Part shown: positions 8,709 through 16,155 of the stretch, one piece after another | How positions within the stretch are numbered: the stretch's first letter is position 1 | Layout of the letters: the number at the start of each line of letters is the position of its first letter | Assembly: GCF_014203225.1 (NCBI RefSeq) | Contig: NZ_JACHIO010000011.1 | Coordinates: 1 to 64,000, forward strand | DNA length: 64,000 bases | Direction of reading: 5' to 3' | Origin: Granulicella mallensis | Lineage (GTDB): Bacteria; Acidobacteriota; Terriglobia; Terriglobales; Acidobacteriaceae | The notes under the pieces: generated by a model | What the model was told of the DNA's origin: nothing | Database searches by the model: none | What the model saw: the letters and a program-made list of their open reading frames with translations, nothing else | Translations under genes and position numbers: made by a program

Positions 8709-9522
8709 GATTGATCTCCTGATGTTGCGGGCTAAGGGTCTCTTCCATCGTGATGCGCAGTGTCTTGATGAGGGCCGGGCGGTTGTATTCGAGGACCAGT
8801 TCGTCGTTGAGAAAATCCAGAACGAGGGGCGGTGTTTCCGAGAAGAGGAGCTCTTCTGAAAAGAACCAGGGCTTGGTTGGGCCAAGCTCTTCGATCGTGT
8901 TGGCGCGGACGATCACTGCGGGCACCTCGAAGACACCAGCCTGTAGAAGAGTGTAGGCGCGATGATAGCCATCGCGCAGAAACCAGCGGTCACGATAAGA
9001 CGCGACCTCAAAGAAGGGGCCGCCTGCGTGGACGCTGAGCGGAAAAGCTGCGTCGATCGTGGTCCGAAGGTGCAGGTTCGGGTTTGTCGATTGCAGGACC
9101 AGGGTGTGGGCCGCAGTGTCTTGCAGCCGGTCGAAGAGAACGGGCTTTGCAGGACCGAAAGAAAAGTCGAGCAGGGCCGTCCAGTTTTTTGCCGCGGGCG
9201 CTGGGGGATGCGGAAATTCAGGGTTGAAGGAGAGCCTGCGCTGAAAGGCGAGAAGAGATCGCAAATCGACGACACCCAGAGACCAGGTGAGGCCTGTCAT
9301 CTCGTCGAGCAGGTCCGGTCTTGTGGCGTGCTCCAGAAGCGCATCCATCAGCTGCGCGCTCTCTTGTGCGAGCACGACGGTTGACTGCTGAAAGGGCGTA
9401 CGCTGTGCAACCAGATGCTCGGCTTGCGATGGCTTCGTGCGGTCGAAGGTGCCGGCGCGAAACTCGTAGTCATCGAGTCCCCAGGCGGCAAGCTCTCGAA
9501 CATGGACCTGCTTGTGGCTCAT
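8692..9522 (-). CDS. uncharacterised protein with ParB-like DGYHR motif, in the cob operon
   Basis: A 276-residue protein from the ATG at 9522, which shares ATGA with the cobC stop and has GGAGAG upstream. I do not recognise a characterised family. The only suggestive stretch is FLRDGYHRAYTLLQAG, followed by VFEVPAVIV (about residues 184-212), which resembles the DGxHR...AG...VP pattern of ParB/sulfiredoxin-like domains. The C-terminus ends in EINHEHC, rich in His/Cys, a possible metal ligand set. No signal peptide or membrane segment is seen. It is coupled to cobC upstream and overlaps cobO by 17 bp, so it is co-translated with cobalamin enzymes. The function is unknown. Confidence 0.7.
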   Translation of the reverse strand: MSHKQVHVRELAAWGLDDYEFRAGTFDRTKPSQAEHLVAQRTPFQQSTVVLAQESAQLMDALLEHATRPDLLDEMTGLTWSLGVVDLRSLLAFQRRLSFNPEFPHPPAPAAKNWTALLDFSFGPAKPVLFDRLQDTAAHTLVLQSTNPNLHLRTTIDAAFPLSVHAGGPFFEVASYRDRWFLRDGYHRAYTLLQAGVFEVPAVIVRANTIEELGPTKPWFFSEELLFSETPPLVLDFLNDELVLEYNRPALIKTLRITMEETLSPQHQEINHEHCN

Positions 9523-10091
9523 AGGCTCTCCAGGTTGATTGGATAGGAGAACGTGCAACAGTACGAGTTCGTTTTCTCCCATGCTTCCTGCTCGCTGCAA
9601 CCGTGCAGAGAGCGCAGGACGGTGCGCATGACACCGCCGTGCGTGACCACGGCGATTCGCTGGCTTTCGGCAAGACTGCGGAGAGGAGTAATTTCAGTCA
9701 TGACTCTGCGCTCGAAGTCTGCGAAAGATTCACCACCGGGTGCGGTTAAAGCAGGAAAGGTCTCGCTCCAGCGGCGCGCGTAGTCTGCATCGCGCTGTTC
9801 GATCTCGGCCCAGGTCAGGCCCTCCCAGTCGCCGAAGTGAATCTCGCGCAGGCCCTGTTTGGGGGTGAGCGGTGCCTTGAAGGCTTGCGCGAGCGGTTCT
9901 GCTGTGTCCACGGCACGACGCAGGTCGCTGCAAAAGATCGCATCGAAGTGTTCGGCTGTGAGGCGCGCGATCAGGTCTGCGACCTGTTGTTGGCCAGTGG
10001 TGTTGAGTGGCGGGTCGGAGTGTCCGCAGAAGGTTCCCGCCAGGTCGGTTCGGGCGTGACGAATGAAGAGGAGGCCGTTCACAGGGTCCAC
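9519..10091 (-). CDS. cobC: alpha-ribazole phosphatase (CobC), histidine phosphatase family
   Basis: A 190-residue phosphoglycerate-mutase-like phosphatase. The catalytic RH is in LLFIRHARTD, the second arginine region is CSDLRRAVDTAEPLAQ, and the second catalytic His is in VTHGGVMRT. In cobalamin synthesis this enzyme dephosphorylates alpha-ribazole phosphate or adenosylcobalamin phosphate. The assignment from fold alone would be generic, but the location between cobS and cobO makes CobC likely. It overlaps cobS by 13 bp and the next gene by 4 bp. Confidence 0.88.
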   Translation of the reverse strand: MDPVNGLLFIRHARTDLAGTFCGHSDPPLNTTGQQQVADLIARLTAEHFDAIFCSDLRRAVDTAEPLAQAFKAPLTPKQGLREIHFGDWEGLTWAEIEQRDADYARRWSETFPALTAPGGESFADFERRVMTEITPLRSLAESQRIAVVTHGGVMRTVLRSLHGCSEQEAWEKTNSYCCTFSYPINLESL

Positions 10092-10861
10092 GCTCCGCAG
10101 AGATAGACGCCGATTTCAGCGAGCTGATTGGTGGCTCCGAAGCAGTCGCCGGTAACACCGCCGATGCGGCGTTTGTAGTAGAGGCCGGTGAGCGCCGTCA
10201 GTGCGATAGAGACAAGGATCGGAGCGACCGCGCCCGTTCTGAGCAGACAGGCTGCGACGGCAAAGCTGAAGAGGGTGCCGCCGATGAGGGTACCGGTTGA
10301 AGTGAGGCGTGCGATGCGCGCGCCCTGTCCATTGAACTCCTGTCCTTCGGTTTGTGTGCGGGCTGAAGGGAGGAAGTAGCTGAGGGGAAGCGTCGTCCAG
10401 CGGCAGAGCATGTGGGCCACGATGAGATAGGTGGCAACCTGTGCCAGGGGGAGAGAGGCGATCAGCACGATGCGGCCAAGAAGGCTTAGCCCGAGCGCGA
10501 TGCCTCCGTAGCTGCCGATGCGGCTATCGCGCAGGATGCGCAGAATCTGTTCGCGGTCGTTTCCGCCGCCGAAGCCATCGGCGGTATCGGCCAGGCCGTC
10601 CTCATGCAGGCAGCCTGTTACGAGGACGAGGCATAGAACAACGAGGAAGGCAGCGACAAGCCTGGGAAGATGCGGGGCGAGCAGAAGATGCAACAGTGCG
10701 GCTATACCGCCGACCACAATGCCTACGAGCGGGAAGAACTTGACAGCTCGTGAGAGGGCGTCGACCTCGTAGGGTTGCGATGGGACGGGAATACGTGTGA
10801 GGAACTGGAGGGCGGAGAGAAACTCCGATCCTGTCCTGCGGATATAGGCGGCCGGGCTCAT
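10079..10861 (-). CDS. cobS: adenosylcobinamide-GDP ribazoletransferase (cobalamin synthase)
   Basis: A 260-residue polytopic membrane protein that joins adenosylcobinamide-GDP and alpha-ribazole (phosphate). The diagnostic motif GCLHEDGLADTADGFGGG is present at about residues 85-102, followed by RDSRIGSYGGIALGL. SALQFLTRIPVP near the N-terminus is typical. The start ATG overlaps the cobT stop as TAATG. Confidence 0.95.
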   Translation of the reverse strand: MSPAAYIRRTGSEFLSALQFLTRIPVPSQPYEVDALSRAVKFFPLVGIVVGGIAALLHLLLAPHLPRLVAAFLVVLCLVLVTGCLHEDGLADTADGFGGGNDREQILRILRDSRIGSYGGIALGLSLLGRIVLIASLPLAQVATYLIVAHMLCRWTTLPLSYFLPSARTQTEGQEFNGQGARIARLTSTGTLIGGTLFSFAVAACLLRTGAVAPILVSIALTALTGLYYKRRIGGVTGDCFGATNQLAEIGVYLCGAWTL

Positions 10862-11937
10862 TACGCGGCTCCGCTCACGCCTGCCGAGGTGAAGGTCGCC
10901 ATCTGCGTGTAGAGCGCGACGGCCGATTCGAGGATGGGCATGGCGAGCACTGCGCCGGTACCTTCGCCGAGACGCATGTGGAGGCTCAGAACGGGCACAA
11001 GGTTCAGGTGCTGCAGCAGGAGCCTGTGTCCTGGTTCTTCGGACTGGTGTCCCGCGATGAGATAGCCCTGGGTGTTGGGAGCGATGGCAACGGCAATGGC
11101 TGCGGCTGCGGTGGAGATGAATCCATCAATGACGATGACGAGCTTGTGCTGTGCGGCCGCGAGAACCATACCGGCCATCGCGGCGATCTCCAGACCGCCG
11201 ACGCAACGCAGCACTTCAAGCGGCGAAGCATTCGCAGCGGAACCGCCGAAGTGCTTCTCCACGACGGCCTGCACGACGTTGACCTTGCGGGTATGAGCTT
11301 CAGGATTGAGGCCTGTGCCTCGGCCCGTAGCTTCAGCGGCTGCAGAGCCTGTGAGGGCGCAGGTGATGGCACTGGCCGAGGTCGTATTGCCGATGCCCAT
11401 CTCGCCGATGGCAATCATCGTCTGCCCGGCGGCAACGGCGTTGGCGGCGATCTCCGCGCCGACGGCGAGGGCCTGCGCCAGTTGCTCGTCTGTCATTGCT
11501 GCCTCGTGCAGCATGTTACGCGTGCCTCTTGCAACCTTGTGGTGGAGCAGTCCGGGGATATCGTTGAATTCGGTGTCAACGCCGACATCGACGATGCGAA
11601 GTTCTGCGTGATGCAGTCGCGCCAGCACGTTGACCGCAGCTCCCTGGGCGAGGAAGTTCAGCACCATCTGGTGCGTGACTTCGCGGGGGTAGGCGCTCAC
11701 GCCCTCTGCGGTGATCCCGTGGTCCGCGGCGAAGACGTAGACGCCTTTGCTGATGGGCTCAGAGAACTTTTCTTCGCGAATGGCGACGATCTGGGCTGCA
11801 AGATCTTCCAGCCGTCCCAGGCTGCCGAGGGGCTTCGTAAGGGTGTCAAGATGCGCTCGTGCTTTTTGTCGCCAGAGTTCGCTGGGGAGCTCGATGCCGT
11901 GCGTGATCGAATCGAGTTGTTGCGTGAGGGAATTCAT
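10861..11937 (-). CDS. cobT: nicotinate-nucleotide:dimethylbenzimidazole phosphoribosyltransferase
   Basis: A 358-residue cytosolic enzyme that activates dimethylbenzimidazole to alpha-ribazole phosphate. The start is the ATG at 11937, sharing ATGA with the cobB stop; an upstream in-frame extension is shadow. Signatures are TKPLGSLGRLEDLA, FAADHGITAEGVSAYP, GEMGIGNTTSASAI, and RLGEGTGA with the catalytic glutamate. It works with the neighbouring BluB, CobC and CobS. Confidence 0.95.
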   Translation of the reverse strand: MNSLTQQLDSITHGIELPSELWRQKARAHLDTLTKPLGSLGRLEDLAAQIVAIREEKFSEPISKGVYVFAADHGITAEGVSAYPREVTHQMVLNFLAQGAAVNVLARLHHAELRIVDVGVDTEFNDIPGLLHHKVARGTRNMLHEAAMTDEQLAQALAVGAEIAANAVAAGQTMIAIGEMGIGNTTSASAITCALTGSAAAEATGRGTGLNPEAHTRKVNVVQAVVEKHFGGSAANASPLEVLRCVGGLEIAAMAGMVLAAAQHKLVIVIDGFISTAAAAIAVAIAPNTQGYLIAGHQSEEPGHRLLLQHLNLVPVLSLHMRLGEGTGAVLAMPILESAVALYTQMATFTSAGVSGAA

Positions 11938-13319
11938 CGGGTCTCCTGGGCGATAGCTTCTGTTGCCGAATGCCGGATCTGTTCCACCAGGTGCTGTGCC
12001 ACTGCTGGCGCCGTGCGAAAGTGCAGATGGACGTAGCTCGCGAGAACATTCCCGAGACTGTAGCCTTCCTCCTCCTGCTGTCCGGAGAGGGAGTACTGCA
12101 CGCAATAGCTGGTGGATATTGTGGGTGCGTTGGTGACGCGAGAGTAGTGGAAGCTATGGCCTCGCAGAACTGTCCCGCGTGTGCCGAGCAGACAATCCTG
12201 CGTGAGTTCAACGGTGACGTAGCCGAATCGAACGAGCTTGCTCGTCATCTCCATCGCGAGGGGGAGCACGCTCGCCATGTTGTGCGCTGTGCCGTCGGCT
12301 GCTGTGAGCCGCTGCGAGAGATAGATCATGCCGCCGCACTCGGCATAGACAGGACGATCAGAGGCGGCGAAGTTTCGAATCGATGAGAGCATCGAGGTGT
12401 TTGCGCTGAGTTGCTGCGCATAGAGCTCCGGATAACCGCCGCCCAGGTAGAGAGCATCGAGGTCAGAGGGAAGCGATGCATCCAGCAAGGGGCTGAACGG
12501 CACAATCTCTGCACCGTGCTGGCGCAGGAGATCGAGGTTGTCCTCGTAGTAGAAGCAGAATGCGCGGTCTCGCGCTACGCCGATTCGTACGGTGGTCTTC
12601 GGTGTCTCTCGCAGTGAGGGAGCCTGTTCGAGATCCAGTCCGCATTCAAGCGAGAGGAGCGCGTCCAGATTAAGGTGCTCTTCCGCGAGGGCGGCCAGCC
12701 TGTCGAGCTGTTGCTCGTGGTCTTCTGACTCCTCTGCCGTGCGCAGGCCGAGATGCCGTTCGGGAATGGAGATCAAGGGCTCGCGCGGCAGCCAGCCGAG
12801 GATAGGTGTCTGGCAGGCGGAGAGGATCGCCGTTTCGAGCATCCTGAAGTGGCGCTCGCTGGCGACGCGGTTGAGAATAATGCCTGCCAGCGGAAGCTCG
12901 CGGTCGAAGTGCTCGAAGCCCAGGACGACGGCAGCGATGCTCCTGGCACTCTTGCTGGCATCCAGCACCAGGACGACGGGCAGCTTCAGCAGTTTGGCGA
13001 TCTCTGCGCTGCTCCCGGTTTCGGTGGCGCCGTCCTTGCCATCGAACAGGCCCATCATGCCTTCTACAACGACGGCATCGGCGCCCTCCGCGTTTTGGCG
13101 GAGAACTTCTTCGTTCGCTTCGCGTGAGAGCATCCACGTGTCGAGGTTGCGCGCGGTGCGCCCGGCGATGCGCGTATGGTGGCCTGTATCGAGAAAGTCG
13201 GGGCCGCCTTTGAAGGGCTGAACGATTAGCCCGCGGCGACGCATGGCGGCGAGGATCGCAAGCGTGACGGTGGTTTTGCCCACCCCGCTTGCGGTTCCGG
13301 TGATGAGAAATCCCTTCAC
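11934..13319 (-). CDS. cobB: cobyrinate a,c-diamide synthase (CobB/CbiA)
   Basis: A 461-residue glutamine amidotransferase. It amidates the a and c carboxylates of (hydrogeno)cobyrinate using ATP and glutamine. The N-terminal P-loop GTASGVGKTTV is followed by PFKGGPDFLDTGHH. EGMMGLFDG and the C-terminal class I amidotransferase Cys in YAECGGMIYLSQ complete the family pattern. The GTG start overlaps the cobU stop (GTGA). Whether it acts before (aerobic) or after (anaerobic) cobalt insertion cannot be told from sequence; the neighbouring cobN favours the aerobic substrate. Confidence 0.93.
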   Translation of the reverse strand: MKGFLITGTASGVGKTTVTLAILAAMRRRGLIVQPFKGGPDFLDTGHHTRIAGRTARNLDTWMLSREANEEVLRQNAEGADAVVVEGMMGLFDGKDGATETGSSAEIAKLLKLPVVLVLDASKSARSIAAVVLGFEHFDRELPLAGIILNRVASERHFRMLETAILSACQTPILGWLPREPLISIPERHLGLRTAEESEDHEQQLDRLAALAEEHLNLDALLSLECGLDLEQAPSLRETPKTTVRIGVARDRAFCFYYEDNLDLLRQHGAEIVPFSPLLDASLPSDLDALYLGGGYPELYAQQLSANTSMLSSIRNFAASDRPVYAECGGMIYLSQRLTAADGTAHNMASVLPLAMEMTSKLVRFGYVTVELTQDCLLGTRGTVLRGHSFHYSRVTNAPTISTSYCVQYSLSGQQEEEGYSLGNVLASYVHLHFRTAPAVAQHLVEQIRHSATEAIAQETR

Positions 13320-13876
13320 GATTGCACCTTCGCGGGGACGGAGCCTTTGAGTGCGAGGGGAAGCCCCGCGATCATGAAAAGCACCGTGTCCGCTGTCGCG
13401 GCAACACGCTGATTGATCTCGCCGACGAGGTCGCGAAAACGGCGGCCAAGTTCGTAGGCCGGAACGACGCCGCTCCCCACCTCGTTGGATACGAGAACGA
13501 CGGCGCAGGGTGCTGTGCTGAGTGCGAGACAGAGGTCTGCGATATGTGCCTGGAGCTGTTCGGAGTCGTCACCGCAGGCCTCGAGGAGGTTCGCTGCGAA
13601 GAGCGTGAGGCAGTCGATGAGAAGGACGTCGCAATTCTTACCTGCTTCGCGAATCGTCTTGGACAGGTGGAGCGGCTCTTCGATGGTGGCCCAGGACGAG
13701 GGCCGTTCGGCGCGATGACGCTCGATCTTGGCGTGCATCTCGGCATCGTCGCGGCGTTCCGCGGTGGCTACGAACGTAACTCGCTCGGCACGTTCGCCGA
13801 TTTGTTGCGCATACCGGCTTTTGCCGCTGCGAACGCCGCCGAGCACGAGGGTTACGGAGACGGGTTGATGCTGCAT
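13316..13876 (-). CDS. cobU: adenosylcobinamide kinase / adenosylcobinamide-phosphate guanylyltransferase
   Basis: A 186-residue bifunctional enzyme from the ATG at 13876, with AGGAG 6 nt upstream. It carries the P-loop GGVRSGKSRYAQ at the N-terminus, then FVATAERRDDAEMHAKIERH with the region that carries the guanylyl acceptor, and VLVSNEVGSGVVPAYELGRR near the end. It is the first gene of the eleven-gene operon and lies about 130 bp downstream of a cobalamin riboswitch. An in-frame extension to 14146 would translate the riboswitch itself and is rejected. Confidence 0.94.
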   Translation of the reverse strand: MQHQPVSVTLVLGGVRSGKSRYAQQIGERAERVTFVATAERRDDAEMHAKIERHRAERPSSWATIEEPLHLSKTIREAGKNCDVLLIDCLTLFAANLLEACGDDSEQLQAHIADLCLALSTAPCAVVLVSNEVGSGVVPAYELGRRFRDLVGEINQRVAATADTVLFMIAGLPLALKGSVPAKVQS

Positions 13877-14008
13877 ACATCGCTCCTGGCATCCAGTCTG
13901 AGATCGCCGGACACTGAGCGGGAGATGATAAATAGGCAGCCGCCACGATGCCTGGAAGGCCGTGGATATGCTCTTCAACTCTCCCAGCGAAGTTGAATTA
14001 AGCCCGTC

Positions 14009-14150
14009 TCTGGCCGGTCTCCTGACTTGCGCCTCGTGGAGCTTGAGCGGCCTTCCCAGGACTCTGATCCCAGTGACCTTATATGCCAAACTCTTAGCGC
14101 TTACAGTTACGCGGTAGTGACGGATTTGCACCGTCTTCCCGAACACCAGA
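14009..14150 (-). promoter_or_regulatory. cobalamin (AdoCbl) riboswitch upstream of cobU operon
   Basis: Read on the minus strand, the conserved elements occur in order: GGGAAGACGGTGCAAATCCG, then CGTAACTGTAA, then CACTGG, CTGGGAAGG, and the B12 box GCAAGTCAGGAGACC. A short closing helix TCTGG/CCAGA pairs 14146-14150 with 14009-14013. The distance to cobU (about 130 nt) fits regulation of the operon by transcription or translation. When the cofactor is abundant, expression of the downstream genes should fall. Confidence 0.95.
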
Positions 14151-14235
14151 TATCCGAGTTATACCGCTCGCGGAGGAGGTGGGTCAATCGTAGGGAGTGT
14201 GGTATGGCGGAGAATTGGATGTCTTTGTCGTTGCC

Positions 14236-14424
14236 GTTGCTTTTCTGGTTGTCATTCCGAGCGCAGCGAGCGAATCTGCTTCCTCCCGTTCTCCGTTTGT
14301 AGCGCCAGAGAAGTATAGGCAGCAAAAGTTATGTTCTGGACGATGACATCTGTTCTGGTGCGAGCAAAAAGCGGGAGGAAGCAGATTCGCTCGCTACGCT
14401 CGGAATGACAACCAGAAAAACAAC
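14236..14424. repeat. long inverted-repeat element, copy 1
   Basis: Two arms of about 53 bp (14236-14288 and 14372-14424) are nearly perfect inverted complements, flanking an 80-bp unrelated centre. The arm contains the core GTCATTCCGAGCG and CGAATCTGCT. Related arms occur at 26712-26907 and 39101-39258. It lies just downstream of the chlI-chlD stop and upstream of the cobU riboswitch. No ORF or transposase is inside. It may act as a 3'-end hairpin or be a non-autonomous mobile palindrome. Confidence 0.8.
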
Positions 14425-14433
14425 AGCAATAGA

Positions 14434-16155
14434 TCATCCCCGGAATTGTTGCAGGGCCAGAACCATGTCATCACTGGATTCGAGATTCTCCAGCCCCACA
14501 TACTCTGCCGCCATGACCTCTGCCAACTGGCGGGGGCGTCCCAGCCGTTCGGCGGAGTTTTCGGTATCGACTACGAGGGCGGTGGTCTTGATCCGGCTCG
14601 CAATCTCCAATGCCTCCTGCCAGGGGTCGCCCTCACCCAGAGAGACATTTGCTCGCCCATCGGTGAGAAGCACCAGGACCGTTGCCGGTGTCAGGTAGTT
14701 TTGTGCGAGATCGAGGGCATGGGCCAAAGGGGTTCTGCCGCCCGTGGGTAGGTACTCGAAGGCGGTGATGGCTTCGGGGAGTGTCCGCGTCGGCTCAAGC
14801 ACCACCTGCGCTGCCGTGCCGCGAAAGACGATGATGGCAGCCTCGTCGCCATTCTTGAAAGAACGTGTCAGCAGGCTGGAAGCCGCGCCTTTGACCAGGC
14901 GCATTCTCTCCTGCGCTGCGTGAGAGCCGCTTGAATCGATGACGAAGAGATATCGGGTGCCTGTTGTCGGCTGCCGCACTCGTTCGTGGAGATCCTGCAG
15001 GCGCGGTTGGAGGCTTCCGGTCTCCATTACGGCGTGGTTCAAGGTAGCGCGAAGGTCGAGCTCCACGGGAGTTTCAGACCGGCGTGTTCCGACCACCGGC
15101 CCCGGCTGGTTCGCCAGTGCCGGAGCGCTGCTGCCGCGTGTCGCGGCGTCCTCAAACTTCGCTTGCACCTTGGGCGTTTTGATCTCCCTGGGAGCGAAGA
15201 TTCGTTCCTGGGCCTCACCTGCGTTCTGCGCCTGGTCTTTGTCGGAGGCCTCGGAAGGAGCGTCTGGCGGTGTCTGGGGTGCTGGCGGTTGGGGTGCCGG
15301 GGGACGGCCTCGCTCCTGGGCGCGATGAGCCAGCACCAGCGGCAGTACGGCGGCTACATGGTGGGGCTGTACCGAGACATCGCCGGTGAGGGCGGCGTAG
15401 GCGATGGAGGCTCGAACCGCCGCGAGATCGGCGCGCAGGGAGCGCACGCCTCTTTCGCAGACGGCGGCACTGATCTGCGCGGGAATCTCTCGCGAGCACA
15501 GAACGCCGGAGAGCTGCGCGCGCGCGCTGAGGATCTGCTCGCGAAGCTGCTGTTCTATCTCCGCCCAATCGGCGAGGAAGCCGGCCGGATCGCGGTCGAA
15601 GGCGATCCGGCGCTCGACGACGGTTTGCCGTTCGGCTGGCTCCAGAGGCGCAGTGATGTTGACCGCGAGCGCAAAGCGGTCGAGCAGTTGGGGACGCAGC
15701 AGGCCTTCTTCCGGGTTCATGCTGCCGAGCAGGACGAACTCGGCTGCGTGCGAGGCGCTGAAGCCTTCGCGCTCGATCACGTTGACTCCGCTGGAGGCAG
15801 TGTCGAGCAGGGTGTCGCCCAGATGGGCCGGGAGAAGGTTGACCTCGTCCACGTAGAGGACGCCGCCGTGCGCTTCGGACAACAGACCGGGCTTTAGCGC
15901 GGGGTCGCCTTTGAGCGCGCGCTCCAGGTGCAGGCCGCCGAGCAGACGGTCTTCAGTCGCCCCGATCGGCAGATTGATGAAGGGACTGGGCTGGGGCAGG
16001 AGAGCGGCAAGCGCGCGCGCCGTGGTGGTCTTGCCGGCGCCTTTGTCTCCTCGCAGGAGCACGCTGATGCGCCAGTCCACGGCTGCGAGCAGCAGGGCCA
16101 GCTTCATCTCGTGCTGTCCGGCGATGGCGGAGAACGGATAGATGGACGGCTTCAT
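14434..16155 (-). CDS. fused ChlI/ChlD-type AAA+ and von Willebrand A chelatase subunit
   Basis: 573 residues from the ATG at 16155, which shares ATGA with the cobN stop; a longer open frame to 16830 is shadow. The N-terminal AAA+ module has Walker A GDKGAGKTTTARAL and Walker B GVLYVDEVNLL. A Pro/Ala/Gln-rich linker lies at about residues 275-340. The C-terminal VWA domain keeps the metal-binding site in FVIDSSGS and LTDGRANVS. The protein is thus BchI and BchD in one chain. Coupled to cobN, it should be the ATPase partner of cobaltochelatase, replacing the separate CobS/CobT subunits of the Pseudomonas-type enzyme. Confidence 0.88.
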   Translation of the reverse strand: MKPSIYPFSAIAGQHEMKLALLLAAVDWRISVLLRGDKGAGKTTTARALAALLPQPSPFINLPIGATEDRLLGGLHLERALKGDPALKPGLLSEAHGGVLYVDEVNLLPAHLGDTLLDTASSGVNVIEREGFSASHAAEFVLLGSMNPEEGLLRPQLLDRFALAVNITAPLEPAERQTVVERRIAFDRDPAGFLADWAEIEQQLREQILSARAQLSGVLCSREIPAQISAAVCERGVRSLRADLAAVRASIAYAALTGDVSVQPHHVAAVLPLVLAHRAQERGRPPAPQPPAPQTPPDAPSEASDKDQAQNAGEAQERIFAPREIKTPKVQAKFEDAATRGSSAPALANQPGPVVGTRRSETPVELDLRATLNHAVMETGSLQPRLQDLHERVRQPTTGTRYLFVIDSSGSHAAQERMRLVKGAASSLLTRSFKNGDEAAIIVFRGTAAQVVLEPTRTLPEAITAFEYLPTGGRTPLAHALDLAQNYLTPATVLVLLTDGRANVSLGEGDPWQEALEIASRIKTTALVVDTENSAERLGRPRQLAEVMAAEYVGLENLESSDDMVLALQQFRG

